A stretch of 64,000 nt of DNA, from NCBI GenBank assembly GCA_021613335.1, contig JAJTWR010000293.1:186501-250500 (forward strand), read 5' to 3'. This document shows, piece by piece, positions 13,375 through 23,939 of the stretch (its first letter is position 1; the number at the start of each line of letters is the position of its first letter). Source of the DNA: Whitmania pigra. Lineage: Eukaryota; Annelida; Clitellata; Hirudinida; Haemopidae. Below the pieces are notes generated by a model that did not search any database, was not told the DNA's origin, and saw only the letters and a list, made by a program, of their open reading frames with translations. Both the position numbers and the translations under genes were made by a program.

Positions 13375-14045
13375 CATAGGCGCCAACTTAAGGGGGGCAA
13401 AGCATTTTATGCCCCCCAATAATTTTTCAGAGGGGCAACGCATCATTTTGCCCCCCCAATAATTTTCAACTTCTGCCACAGCTGAACAATCTTTCTCGGG
13501 ACTTCGGAGGTTAAAAACTTACCTTAGATCAACAATGGGTCAAAAGCGGCTTAATTCCGTATCGATTCTTCAGTTTCACAAGGATTTGGCAAATGAAATG
13601 AACTTAGATGACGTTATTAGCGAATTTATTTCAAGAAATGAGAAGAGAAAATTAACTTTTTATATGTAAAAATTGTTTATGTACGATCTTTTGTTATTGA
13701 GAGAGCATTTGTTATTTATGCTCTAACAAACAAACCGTTAGAGTCATTGTTATAATTTTATTTCTTTTCTTTTAATTTGTAAATAAAGAGCATTCACAGA
13801 GTTACAAATTTTTGCTTTACTTGTAGTAATTATTTTAAAATTTCAATATCCTCATGCGCAACGCCGTTTTGCAAAATTGGGTTTTTTACTAGTATCTATG
13901 AAAACTGTCGTTCTTCGCAGTCTACGTCAATTCACTTTAAACCAATGAAAAACGATTTACGAACAAAAGTTTCAGCGACAAGTTTATGAAATAAATTTGC
14001 CCCCCACCCCCCCCCCCCCATAATTTTATCAAGTTGGCGCCTCTG
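13375..14045 (+). mobile_element. Inner hAT transposon copy (hAT-2), nested in hAT-1
   Basis: The left end CATAGGCGCCAACTT and right end AAGTTGGCGCCTCTG form terminal inverted repeats. They are followed inward by G-rich and C-rich runs. A perfect 8-bp duplication GTTGAGCT flanks it at 13367-13374 and 14046-14053. It is 671 bp long and keeps only the C-terminal transposase part. It interrupts the minus-strand transposase frame of hAT-1. If the insert and one duplication are ignored, that frame continues for a further 50 codons or so. Confidence 0.9.
13462..13668 (+). pseudogene. hAT transposase C-terminal dimerisation fragment (hAT-2)
   Basis: The frame reads SATAEQSFSGLRRLKTYLR, then STMGQKRLNSV and a stop after KLTFYM. 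This is the hATC dimerisation motif (A-E-x-S-F-S-x-L-R-R-x-K-T-Y-L-R) of ZMYM1-like hAT transposases. No start codon or catalytic core is present, so it is a remnant inside the non-autonomous copy. Confidence 0.85.
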
Positions 14046-14352
14046 GTTGAGCTCCTTTAAACTCTCCCGACATTGAAGCAGCAAAATCATACGATTGTAA
14101 AGAAAGATTGTCAGTATCAACGGCACTGCGTTGCAAGCAACTGACTATACTCTTTCCTATTCCAGCGCCAGTTTTGTCAGTTATTTCGGTTATTTGCAAG
14201 AGTCTTTCATTTGCAATTACATCCTGATTGACGAAACGGATTACAATAGTCAACATGGCTTTCCTCGAACTACCTGGTGTTGGATCCGCCGTCACAATGT
14301 AGAACTGATTGTCAGAAATGTCTTTAATGATTTTACTTTTGAGCGTGTTCAC
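14046..14352 (-). pseudogene. hAT transposase DUF4371-like fragment (hAT-1)
   Basis: The minus-strand frame has FYIVTADPTPGSSRKAML, then IVIRFVNQD, then SLQSYDFAASMSGEFKGAQ. The D-x-T-x-x-x-S-x-K and S-Y-D-x-A-A-S-M-S-G-x-F-K-G-x-Q patterns are typical of DUF4371/ZMYM1-type hAT transposases. The left end is cut by the nested element. The central and C-terminal catalytic parts are absent. Confidence 0.8.
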
Positions 14353-14855
14353 AATTAATTAAACAACATTTTGCGATCTACGCCTTAGATATGAAACATG
14401 ATAAGGTCTCAACATAACATCCTCAAACCATCCTTTTAAACAAGGATTATAACGAGCTATAAGATGTACTATTTATTGATAAATACTGCGGAATTGTAAT
14501 AACAACTAGTTGATTAGACTTATTAAACTATAGTAATATTTGTTATTACTACAAATTAAGCGCTTATTATAACACGTATCAAAAAACTCAAACTTTCAAA
14601 TAACCGTCAACAAATTATGAAAGTAAACAAAATCACCAAGACAACGAAATATCCAACCAATGGCTAATTTAATTTAATACCAAGAGAGATGGGCGTCTGC
14701 TGACATTATTTCATTTTAAATATTTGTTGTAACTTTAAATCCAAAACCTTATAGGAATTATTATAATATGCATTTAAATTTTGAATCCTAATTTTCCCAA
14801 CTTATTTCAGTCTGTTCCAAGTGGGAACCCCTCAAGGGGCGTCCCTGGATTCAGT

Positions 14856-16061
14856 GTTGCTAGGAGTTCGTCGTGGTTTTGTAGCTTTCCATACACGTTG
14901 ACTCAATGTATCTCCACAGCCTCCATTTTTGCTGTTTGATTACTTTCCATCGTTACGCAGTTGTTGCAAACACTGCAGCCTCAGATATCACGTTGTTTAC
15001 TGTTGTTAACTTAAAATGGCAAAGATTTACGATGAACATCAGCCCATCTAGTTCACAACTTTGTCTTTAATCTCCTGTACATGTGTCTTATTGCTTGCAG
15101 GCTTGTGTTATTGTGTCTTATTGTTGTATTGATGTTGATGAGGTATAAAATTTGGAATATATTTTATATAGTTTCATTCTTCGAACTCTATTTCTGGCCT
15201 TCTGCTAAAAAGTTTATGCACCATTGGTCTAGGGCCTAGACTCTAGGCGATTTTGTTCTTTTTAGCCTTGCAAGAGAGACATTATAAAAAAGAAATTTTG
15301 GTCATTGACCAGTTTGCGAAAAAGAAATCATGAAAGATAAATCTTTTGTAGACTATGTAACTCAGAGTACGGCAGAGTAATAATATTTTTACAAATTTGC
15401 TCGTTTATATACAATGTTTCATTAAAATTTAAAATTGTTTCCTTAATCAATGTAATATAAAAATGTTATTAAACGAGGAGGGGGGCGATGGTGGGAGCGC
15501 CAATTTTATAGTTTGTCCCCGGGCGCCAAATATCTTAGCTATGCTACTGTCAATCAAAAGTTATTTCAAAATGCCAACCATGGATGGGAACAACAGAAAC
15601 TGAGGGGTTAGCTGGAATCTTAATAATATTCTAAGCGATAAATCTTCCACATAACGAAATTTCCTGAGGCCAATTAATCCTCAAAACGCTCTTAAAAACA
15701 TTCAATCTACTGAATTCGAATTAAATTTGGAATCAATTTGGATAATGTAATCAACTCATAAAAATTAATTTATTCTAAGTTACATTGAGCTATTTTGAAG
15801 GGGATGTTTTAACGGGACTATTTTGACGGATCACCCGCTGAAAGTCTTCCAAGATCTTAGACAATATGAATGTAAACACGAATTTAATGTAATATAATAA
15901 TATTAAGGGTGGACAAGACACTTTAGAGGCTTCTTTTTACAAGTTAAAAACTTAAAGGCTAACATTACCAAACATATAAGTTATGAATTATAAATATATT
16001 TGTAAACTTGACAATGTCTTATTTAAGGCAGTAGTAAATTGATATGTTGCTAAGAAGAAAC
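14856..16061. other. Intergenic sequence with a solitary hAT-like end
   Basis: No gene is seen. At 15470-15549 the sequence ends TATCTTAGCTATGCTACTG. On the reverse strand it opens CAGTAGCATAGCTAAG and then has GGCGCC and C/G-rich runs, the usual look of a hAT terminus. I found no matching left end or 8-bp duplication for it. Confidence 0.4.
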
Positions 16062-16093
16062 GTTATTAAAGTAATTTCAGTCTCCAGTAGGCC
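16062..16093 (+). repeat. Direct repeat flanking GTF2F1, left copy
   Basis: GTTATTAAAGTAATTTCAG followed by TCTCCAGTAGGCC. It matches 29 of 32 bases with the copy at 17819-17850 on the other side of the gene. Confidence 0.8.
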
Positions 16094-16367
16094 ATTTTAA
16101 CAACCATGAATTACTACACAATGGCGGGATTTATCGCAAATATTATATAACCGATTCATTAAAGATATTAAATTATAAAAGTAATGCATTTATTTAAAGT
16201 TCAATAAAAAAAATATCCATAAAAAACATTCCAAATTTATTTATAAAAAAAATTAAACAAAAGTAATCACTATTTTTTTTAATTTAGATTATATTCAGGA
16301 TCTTTTATTTATAGGTAAAAACAAGTGGGCCGATGTAAGTAATCATCAATCACAGCTCTACATTAAG

Positions 16368-17717
16368 TTGTTAATTGACTTAAATCAGTTGAATAAGCAT
16401 TTAAAAGTGAAAATCGAAATGACAAACGAAGAAAATTGTCGAGTCTTCTCGGTTTTCAGGCCTAAATCTGGAACTCCTCTCGATTACTACATTGCCAAAT
16501 TTGATGCCAACAGTTCCGTGGACTTCAAAAATTGTACGGCCAGAATGGAGCGCGAGAACAATTTTAAAGAATTCAAATCAATGTATGGCACGAACACTGA
16601 CATGCCAACTTCTGGAGCTGGAAGTGAATATGGGAGAGAAAAGCGAGAAGAAGCCAGACGAAAGAAGTTTGGCTTCAAAGCTAGACAATACGACCCAAAA
16701 AGCCAGCCTTTCATTCTGAAAATTGGAGCTGGAAAAGATGTTAAAAACATGAAGGGCACTAAGAACGGCGGCGTCACGAATAACGCCGGTTATGTGGCAT
16801 TCGTTATGACACAAAAAAATGTTATTTCTCTACCTGTTTCGGACTGGTACAATTTTGCTCCCGTCTCAAAGCGAGTGACCCTCAGCATTGAAGAGGCAGA
16901 GGAGCAGTTCAAAAAAAATGACAAAATATATAACCATTTCGCAATAATGACCGATAAGAAGAAAGATAAGATCGAAGACGATGATGATGATGATGACTTC
17001 GAGGGCAAACCCGCCAAGCGCCGAAAAAGAAATAGCTTTGACGATAATATTGAAACGCTGAGTGACAGCGATGAGAAATTAGACAGTGACGATGATACTC
17101 ATGATAGGAAGGACAAAAAAAGAAAGAGAAACGAAAAGAGCGAAGACGACGAAACGGTCGAAGTAGGGGATGATGAGGGCGTGGACGAGGGTAAAGAATT
17201 GGATTACCTCTCTGACGATGAAGAACCATTAGATGAAGATGTGGATGAATTTAATGACTTCGGACAGGATGATGATGAGGAACAGTTAGCTGATGATAAA
17301 AGTGATGATGACGACGAGGAGGATTCCGATGGAGAGGGAGAGAAGAAAGACGGTGGCGATTCGGACTCCGATGAAGACGTCGACGACTTACCTATAGAGC
17401 CATCCGGTGTTAAGGAAAATACAGTTAAAGATAACACCCCTGTCAATGGGAAAAGGAAATCAGATGGTCCTGAGAGCACCAGCAAGAAACCCAAACTGGA
17501 AGCATATCCAGTCAGTAGTGCCATTGAAAACATGGAAGATTTTATCCGAGACTGCCTTAAGGAGCCAATCTCTACCTCTGAGTTGATGATGAAGGTGTCG
17601 TCTCAGTTCTCTACGTCTCTCCCCAAGAAGGAACTTCAGCAGAGACTGATTCTCATCATGAAGAAGCTGAATCCCAAGTCGAAGAATATTGAAGGAGCGA
17701 AGCACTTTTTCCTATGA
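16368..17717 (+). CDS. GTF2F1: TFIIF alpha subunit, RAP74 (GTF2F1), intronless
   Basis: RAP74 recruits RNA polymerase II to promoters and binds the CTD phosphatase FCP1 through its C-terminus. The 449-residue frame begins with the TFIIF dimerisation barrel. It includes DMPTSGAGSEYGREKREEARRKKFG, read in two parts at residues 79-103, where human RAP74 has PESGAGSEF..REEARRKKYG. It then has KGTKNGGVTNNAGYVAF and WYNFAPVSKRVTLSIEEAEE, with NHFAIM after it. A highly acidic/lysine middle follows (about residues 200-360). The last 65 residues form the winged helix ending KKLNPKSKNIEGAKHFFL. A second in-frame Met at 16419 (MTNEENCRVF) may be the real start, since homology begins there. An AATAAA lies 54 nt after the stop. 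A 32-bp direct repeat flanks the gene. Confidence 0.93.
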   Translation: MLIDLNQLNKHLKVKIEMTNEENCRVFSVFRPKSGTPLDYYIAKFDANSSVDFKNCTARMERENNFKEFKSMYGTNTDMPTSGAGSEYGREKREEARRKKFGFKARQYDPKSQPFILKIGAGKDVKNMKGTKNGGVTNNAGYVAFVMTQKNVISLPVSDWYNFAPVSKRVTLSIEEAEEQFKKNDKIYNHFAIMTDKKKDKIEDDDDDDDFEGKPAKRRKRNSFDDNIETLSDSDEKLDSDDDTHDRKDKKRKRNEKSEDDETVEVGDDEGVDEGKELDYLSDDEEPLDEDVDEFNDFGQDDDEEQLADDKSDDDDEEDSDGEGEKKDGGDSDSDEDVDDLPIEPSGVKENTVKDNTPVNGKRKSDGPESTSKKPKLEAYPVSSAIENMEDFIRDCLKEPISTSELMMKVSSQFSTSLPKKELQQRLILIMKKLNPKSKNIEGAKHFFL

Positions 17718-17770
17718 AAAGACAGGAAAGCAGCCTTTGGATTTGATTTAATTCAGTTTAAAATGTTTCT

Positions 17771-17776
17771 AATAAA
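17771..17776 (+). terminator. Poly(A) signal AATAAA for GTF2F1
   Basis: AATAAA 54 nt after the TAA/TGA stop region of GTF2F1, just before the right direct repeat. Confidence 0.65.
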
Positions 17777-17818
17777 TGAACATAAAATTGAAAAGACTTT
17801 ATTTGTATTGCAAAACGT

Positions 17819-17850
17819 GTTATTAAAGTAATTTCAGTCTCTGGTCGGCC
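17819..17850 (+). repeat. Direct repeat flanking GTF2F1, right copy
   Basis: GTTATTAAAGTAATTTCAG followed by TCTCTGGTCGGCC. The first 22 bases are identical to the left copy at 16062-16093. Confidence 0.8.
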
Positions 17851-18009
17851 TACATTACTGCCACAAATGCTCCTGATTTACATACATAAAACCCCCGCTT
17901 TGAAAACATATGTCTAAATAAAGATTTATCATGGTGATAAACATGGTGAAATTTGAGTTATTTGAAATTTTTTAAAGTAATATCTGTACGAGAGTTAAAA
18001 CATTCGCAA

Positions 18010-18142
18010 AACTTGAGAAGACAACCTTTTTTTACTTCTAGCCAGAATTCAGGGGGCAAACCCTCGTAAAATATGAGATGACCTTTTTTTCGTCTAGTCT
18101 AAAATCAGGGGAGATGTTATCCCCCCCCCCAAATCACGACCC
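18010..18142. repeat. Dispersed repeat, copy 1, with hAT-like end
   Basis: It contains CTTCTAGCCAGAATTCAGG and, 60 bp later, a related CGTCTAGTCTAAAATCAGG, so the unit is internally duplicated. It ends in a C-run and CACGACCCTG. A similar double block occurs at 36537-36646 inside the foldback element. Confidence 0.55.
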
Positions 18143-18338
18143 TGGTTTGTTGATCATCAATTCGAAATACGGGAGTATACTTAATGTTGAAGATGATTTG
18201 CATTCGTTCTTATTTAAAACTTTTTTTAAATTTCTAAATGCAATTGTGGAATATGAGTATAAATGTTTTACATGTAAACATTATAATATTTAGAAACCAG
18301 TCAACAATAAAGTTAACTGAGTTGCTCAATCAATTTTA

Positions 18339-18410
18339 TTGTTGGGGGTCCCCAAAGCATGGCAAGTTTTGCCGAGGGGTTGCAGCGCCAAAAAGGTTGA
18401 GAACCCCAGG
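18339..18410. mobile_element. hAT-like terminal fragment
   Basis: Read on the minus strand this starts GGGGTTCTCAACCTTTTTGG, then GCGCTGCAACCCCTCGG and GGGGACCCCCAAC. That series is characteristic of termini of an abundant animal hAT group. Only one end is visible. Confidence 0.45.
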
Positions 18411-19316
18411 ATTAGCCCAATATTGGTTGAAATTTTTTGACTATATAGTTGATGTGAGATCTGAAAGAAAGAGGATCATCTATTATAATCCCAAAAATTT
18501 AGAAGGTGCAAACCGAGCTAATGTAGCAATAGATATAGAAACACCATCCAAACATTGTTTTTCCTAACGCTTTCTTGCTTTCTGTCACTGTAAATGGTAA
18601 AAGTGCAAAGGGAAGATGGTATTAGTTCCGACTTCAAAGCAATCAGATTCGTTGAAACATTTATTGATGTCATTCATAGCCAGGGCTGCCAGTGTTGGGT
18701 TTTTAAGCCAAGATCTTGGCTTTTCTGAAAAATTTCTACCCAATCTGGGTTTCTAGGTGTTTTTGGAAAAATAATTTTTGGGATAAAAATAATATTCTAT
18801 AAGGTTCTCTCGTTTATCTTTTCAATAAAGAACCTTCATCACTACAGACTTCCTTCTTTTCCGCCATCTTTGCACGCTCTTACTACATTGAACTTTTATT
18901 TTTAACAATGGACGGTAACGCAGTTAATCTAGTTGTTAGCAGTATCGATTAACCTCATAAGAAAGCTAAACAAGCAATTGCCACGGATGGAATTTTTGTT
19001 CCAAGTTAATTCCTGACAAGTTTGTAGCCTTAAAAAGCTTGAAAAGTGAACGTTGGCAGAACCTGCAGTCTAGAAGATAGTGTGTTGTTATATTTGTTGT
19101 CATATATTTTTACAAATACGTCAAGAAAGGGACGTAATTTGGTGTCCTACAATTTAACTTTTTTAATTAATATAACAAATAAGCAAAAAATTAATTATTT
19201 TAATTAATAAAGAATTTAAACGATATTCACCATCTTTTACATTATAGAGGTATTGCCTACATAAACACTCAACAATCCAATATCAATAACTCAACTGTTG
19301 ATCTAATAAGAAAAGA
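18411..19316. other. Upstream region of SRPK, with a short kinase-gene duplicate
   Basis: No gene is supported. At 19018-19051 there is a 34-bp stretch starting AAGTTTGTAGCCTTAAAAA. It matches the kinase coding sequence at 19536-19569 in 31 of 34 positions. The rest is AT-rich. Confidence 0.55.
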
Positions 19317-20774
19317 ATGAACAAAAAGGAATCACCATATTCATCGGAAGACTATTCTGACAGCTCAGACTCGGAATCTTCAAGCGACGATGAACAAGAG
19401 GAGTTGGACTATTGCGAAGGAGGCTACCATACTGTAAAACCTGGAGATTTTTTCAATGAAAGGTATCTAGTCGTTAGAAAATTGGGATGGGGATACTTCT
19501 CAACAGTTTGGCTTTCGTGGGATGAAATGAATGCAAAGTTTGTAGCCTTAAAAATCGTGAAAAGTAAACTCTCCTACACAGAAACAGCTTTAGATGAAAT
19601 TAAACTTCTCAAAGGCGTCAGAGAGACTGATCCTACTCATCCTTTCCTTAATAAGATCGTTGAACTGTTAGACGATTTCAAAATTACAGGAACTAATGGA
19701 GAGCACGTTTGTATGGTTTTTGAAGTTGTTGGACATAACCTTCTGAAACTGATAAAAAATTCAAAGAACCGCGGAATTAATTTAAATCTTGTGAAGACCA
19801 TCATTAGACAGATGCTGCAAGGAATGCAGTATCTCCATAATGACTGCAAAATCATACATACCGACATCAAGCCACAGAATGTCCTTGTTTGTGTCTCACA
19901 GGATGACGTCAGGAAAATGGCTTGGAAATTTCTGAAGAAGAGGAAGATGGGACTTGAACCAGTTTCTGGAACTGTTGCTAATTTAGTTAGAAGACAAAGC
20001 AAAACTATATCGAAAAATAAGTTAAAGAAACTAAGAAGAAAACCCAAGAAAAACCATGGAGTTCCTCAGTCAAAAATAAACTCATTGGACATGAAAGATA
20101 AAAAAAGCCAATCTCCCGAAGGGCATTCCAACTCTATAGTTTCGATGTGCGATGAAAACAGCAGAAGATTAAATTCACTCTTTGAATTAATGCAGAGGAA
20201 TCAGATACCCAATAAGAAAACGCCAAATTCCCATTCTGAGCTCGGAGAAACAACAGTTACCGAGGATGAAATACATGTTAAGATCGCAGATTTGGGTAAT
20301 GGCTGTTGGGTTCATCGTCACTTTTCAGAATGCATTCAAACGAGGCAATACAGGAGTCCTGAAGTGATCATTGGCAGTGGATACGGAACTTCGTCAGACA
20401 TTTGGAGCACCGCTTGCTTGGCTTATGAACTGGCTACTGGAGGTTATCTTTTTGATCCTTTTACGGGACACAATAACCATAAGGAAGAAGATCATCTGGC
20501 TCGCATGATCGAGCTGCTTGGTCCATTGCCGAAAGATTTGATTGCGCAAGGGAAATATTCGAGAAACTTTTTAACTAAGGCAGGCAAACTGAAGCATGTC
20601 AACAATCTGAATGAAAGGAAGTTGTGCGACATCCTCGTCAAGATCTACTGGTGGAGAAAGAACGATGCTCAAGAATTCACGAGTTTCCTTACTCCAATGC
20701 TGGAGTATAATCCTGACAAGAGAGCCACCGCTGAAGATTGTCTCGGTCATAGTTTTCTAAAGAAGACAAAATAA
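19317..20774 (+). CDS. SRPK: SR-protein kinase (SRPK family), intronless
   Basis: SRPKs phosphorylate Arg-Ser dipeptides of SR splicing factors and control their nuclear import. In the 485-residue frame an acidic/Ser N-terminus is followed by CEGGYHTVKPGDFFNERY, an SRPK hallmark. The glycine loop is LGWGYFSTV (56-64) and the ATP lysine is in VALK (79). The catalytic loop is HTDIKPQN (181-188); SRPKs have HTD instead of HRD. The Mg motif is DLG (325-327), also usual for SRPKs. The substrate segment is QTRQYRSPEV, followed by DIWSTACLAYELATG. The spacer between the two kinase lobes (about 195-318) is short and lysine-rich, much shorter than in human SRPK1. All catalytic residues are present, so it should be active. 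It is a single exon, which is unusual for an SRPK and may indicate a retrocopy. Confidence 0.95.
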   Translation: MNKKESPYSSEDYSDSSDSESSSDDEQEELDYCEGGYHTVKPGDFFNERYLVVRKLGWGYFSTVWLSWDEMNAKFVALKIVKSKLSYTETALDEIKLLKGVRETDPTHPFLNKIVELLDDFKITGTNGEHVCMVFEVVGHNLLKLIKNSKNRGINLNLVKTIIRQMLQGMQYLHNDCKIIHTDIKPQNVLVCVSQDDVRKMAWKFLKKRKMGLEPVSGTVANLVRRQSKTISKNKLKKLRRKPKKNHGVPQSKINSLDMKDKKSQSPEGHSNSIVSMCDENSRRLNSLFELMQRNQIPNKKTPNSHSELGETTVTEDEIHVKIADLGNGCWVHRHFSECIQTRQYRSPEVIIGSGYGTSSDIWSTACLAYELATGGYLFDPFTGHNNHKEEDHLARMIELLGPLPKDLIAQGKYSRNFLTKAGKLKHVNNLNERKLCDILVKIYWWRKNDAQEFTSFLTPMLEYNPDKRATAEDCLGHSFLKKTK

Positions 20775-22120
20775 ATCATCGCTACAAATTGCTTTGAATT
20801 TTAAAGAAATTCCATCCATATTTTTGGACATTTTTAAATACAAGTTGTTTAAAATTTAAATTCACCTTTTGAACATTTAAAGAATCATTTTGTCTTTTTA
20901 TTCCTGTTTTTGTTCATAGACTACACAACAAACATCACATCATTTGTGAAATGGTGATTGCTATAAGTCATGCGAGAGAAATTGTTGAAATTTCTAAAGC
21001 GTCAGTTTTGCTGGACTTGAAACCCATCACAAATGCATTACATCTCATTAATAGTCTTTTGTCAACAAATGCTTTAATTATAAACGATATTTATGTTAAT
21101 ATGTACGTGAATCAATACATGACTTCAAAGAAGGCACTCCATTTCCATTAGTTTAAGGTCCAAGAAACTTATGCAAATCCATAAATTGAGACATATAAAT
21201 AGAATTATAGAATATAAACATTAAGATCCATAGGAAATAGAAGGTTCGAAATGAATCACGAACGTTAATGAAAATATGCTTTTCACTTGCATGTGGTCAT
21301 TCGCGGTGAGCTAATTCATCAATTCTTGAAGAAGAAGATTTCAATTTAATCCTCATCCGGTTTATGATAAAAAGTTATATTCCCGGTTCTTGGGGTTCAA
21401 ATTGCACCCCTATGCGTTTTCATTTAATATTAATTCAGAGGATGTTTTTGCAAAGTTAGTTTGAACAATATCAATTCTATTTATTCTAAATTTATGTTAT
21501 GTGAACGTTTTAAGTCAAGAACGTTTTTAAACAATACTTTTTAATAAAAAAAATAAAAATTAACTAAATTTCCCAACTGAGATTAAATATAAATATAAAA
21601 TTGCTCATTAATGTTACTGCTAATAACATCTCTAATTTGTACAGTTATATGCATGTGCCATATTTGATCTATTGACAAAGTGTGATGGACAAGCAGGTCT
21701 AGAACACTTCAAATTCGCGTGTGCATAGTAAACTTGGGAGCCAAATGTAATAAAAAAAAACCAGCTCGACTTTAAAAAATTTTAGCTACTACTTTGCAGT
21801 CCGTTTGGTTTACGGTTTAACCAAAATCAGCTGGCTTACATGGCGTGATTTTACATGGCCAACACCAATTGTCATTTTATGTATGAAAATATAGTTGCAA
21901 AGTGTTTTTCTATTTATATTATCTTCAATATCTCATATAGATTTAGATCTACTAAGCATTGAAAATGCCTTATTGTTCCTCTCCTAATCAAAATAAAATT
22001 TCCAATTATTTTGGTAATTTACACACTTATATTATCAGTTTAATCACTTTATGTATAAGATTTTAGATAGCACTAAAGTTATGGCAAATTGTTTTTGAAA
22101 TTAATGATAGTGGGACTAAA
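20775..22120. other. Intergenic sequence, nothing recognised
   Basis: AT-rich. A 66-codon open frame at 20951-21151 has no family resemblance and is not called. No repeats with readable ends. Confidence 0.5.
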
Positions 22121-22965
22121 TACACAAATTAAGAATATACGCAAGATGATACACAAATATATGCAATCTGTGAGCCACACAATACATCTCATCTTGCTTT
22201 TCGCATGGCAGAGTGTTTTGGTGATGTTGCGTCCTGTACTGCATCTAACCTACTCAGATTTAATGAAGACAAGACGGAAGCCATCTGGTTTCATCCTGCT
22301 TCACGAAGCATGCCCACCTCACCAGTTCAACTGTTGGGAGTTAGCATTATTCTGTCGGCAGTGGTGAGAAACCTAGGACACATCATTGTCAATGAAAAAC
22401 CATGCTGGAAAAATTGTCGCCTCTTGTTTCTCTACTCTCCGTGACCTAAGGGAGGCACAACATTCAGTGCCTCAAGAGGTCCTTATAGCCCTTGTGATCC
22501 AGCTTGTTTTGACAATAATTGTAATACAGTTATGTATGGCTCCAGAAAATGGGTTTTACATAAACTTCAAGTGATCATGAATACATCAGCTGGGCTCATC
22601 TTCAATGCTCGGCTCACTGATCCTGTATCACCATTACTGGAAGAACTCCACTGGCTCCCCATCACAAAACCAATACCTTACAAGATTGCTCTCATGGTTT
22701 ACAAAGCTCACTCTCACCCACAGTCTCCCCAATACCTACATGAACTCCTCACTCTAACGGCTTCTCAACAGAGAAGGGCCTGGCTCCGCTCGTCTGACAC
22801 CATAAACTTTATCATCCCAAAGACCCCCGTGCACTACGGAGACAGATCTTTTCATGCCGGGGACGTGGAACCATCTCCCTTCTCATGTCAGATCGTCTGA
22901 GACGTCGATGTTGCTCAAAAACGACCTTAAAATTCATTTATTTAACCTTCCCATTCATTAACATC
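22121..22965 (+). mobile_element. Degenerate non-LTR retrotransposon (LINE, CR1/L2-like), 3' part
   Basis: The end of a reverse transcriptase gene, split over three frames. It shows DDTQIYAICEPHNTS, ASNLLRFNEDKTEAIWF, then FNARLTDPVSPLLEELHWLP, YKIALMVYKAHS and YGDRSF. Another frame shift follows, into WNHLPSHVRSSE. This order is the RT palm end plus the C-terminal tail common in CR1/L2-type LINEs. The YADD box is disrupted (YTQDD). The 5' half is missing, as is usual for a truncated insertion. A TAAATAAATA-rich tail follows near 23080. Confidence 0.8.
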
Positions 22966-23939
22966 TAAAATTACCTTTAAAATTTAGCCCGTTCGACTGT
23001 AGAACTGATTGTTTTGATTGTAATAGTGCCTTTTAAATCCTACCATGGATGCTTTCGGTACTTTAAATAATAGCTTAAATAAATAAATACAAAAGAAAAA
23101 TAAAATAAAATTATTTTTAACGAATTTCTTTTTTATAATGTTATTTAGATAGAGAAACATTATTTTGCCAACCAAAGTCAATCGAACAAAACATTGCTCT
23201 GACGACCTACATAAGGTCAAAATGTTTAAACAAATCATTCGAACAACAACATTGCCAAATCAATTACTTGTAAACGTTAATTAATTAATTCTAAACAGAA
23301 ATACAAATTAATTTAAATAAAAATAAAAACTTTCATTAATCTATGTATCGATGAATGTTCCACCGACAATGGAGGATGTGAATTGCAAACCTCCAAATGC
23401 AACCATATTTGGATTGGCTCCTTTCTAAAGATGCTCATCATTTCCTCATATCCAAAATGAAGTTCTGTCTAGATTGAATAATTTATTATTTATTAATTAA
23501 AGATTATATAGTTTTATTTATTTTAACACATTTTACTCGAAAAGTCAAAATTTCCTGCAATATTCCCAACGATCGAATTTGAAACGAGTTTTTTTGTGTC
23601 AATTACAATGAGAACTTTACAACTTCAACATCAATTTTGAGGCCATCATTGCCGTTCCGAAACCATGAAAAGTTTTAATATTTGGTATTTCATAACTATG
23701 TTCAGATAATCTTTATGGGGTATGCACAAAAACTAATTTCGATCCGTTTATAAAATTTTATACTAAAAATATATATGTTCTTCAAACATTGGGGAAGCTC
23801 TTTCTTTTTACACATTAATTATATGCCTTTTAATTTGTATTATTTCATCGGCTTCCATTGGAGCATCATTGTAGAAATTAGCAATTTTTAGTTTTACTTG
23901 CAAGTCTTACAGATGCTATGACAGCTTCGTTTGTAATTC
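22966..23939. other. Intergenic sequence, nothing recognised
   Basis: AT-rich sequence between the LINE fragment and the Tc1-like copy. The left terminus of the Tc1-like element was looked for here and not found. Confidence 0.5.

Larger units (their letters stand above)
13199..14855 (-). mobile_element. Outer hAT transposon copy (hAT-1) with target duplications
   Basis: The element itself is 13207-14847. It begins CAGGGACGTACC and ends GGGGCGTCCCTG, so both ends start CAGGGACG inward. It is flanked by a perfect 8-bp duplication GATTCAGT at 13199-13206 and 14848-14855, the length hAT transposases make. The minus strand carries a DUF4371-like transposase piece. A second hAT is inserted inside at 13375-14045. 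Without that insert the copy is only about 0.96 kb, so most of the transposase was already lost and it cannot be autonomous. Confidence 0.88.

Noticed and set aside
13207..15549. Pairing the hAT end at 13207 with the hAT-like end at 15549
   Set aside because: Flanking bases differ (GATTCAGT versus TCAATCAA). The end at 14847 gives a perfect duplication instead.
16487..17705. Several open frames antisense or shifted within GTF2F1
   Set aside because: They shadow the acidic and Ser-rich coding sequence and have no family resemblance.
20951..21151. 66-codon frame downstream of SRPK
   Set aside because: No homology or splice evidence; frames of this length are expected by chance in this amount of sequence.
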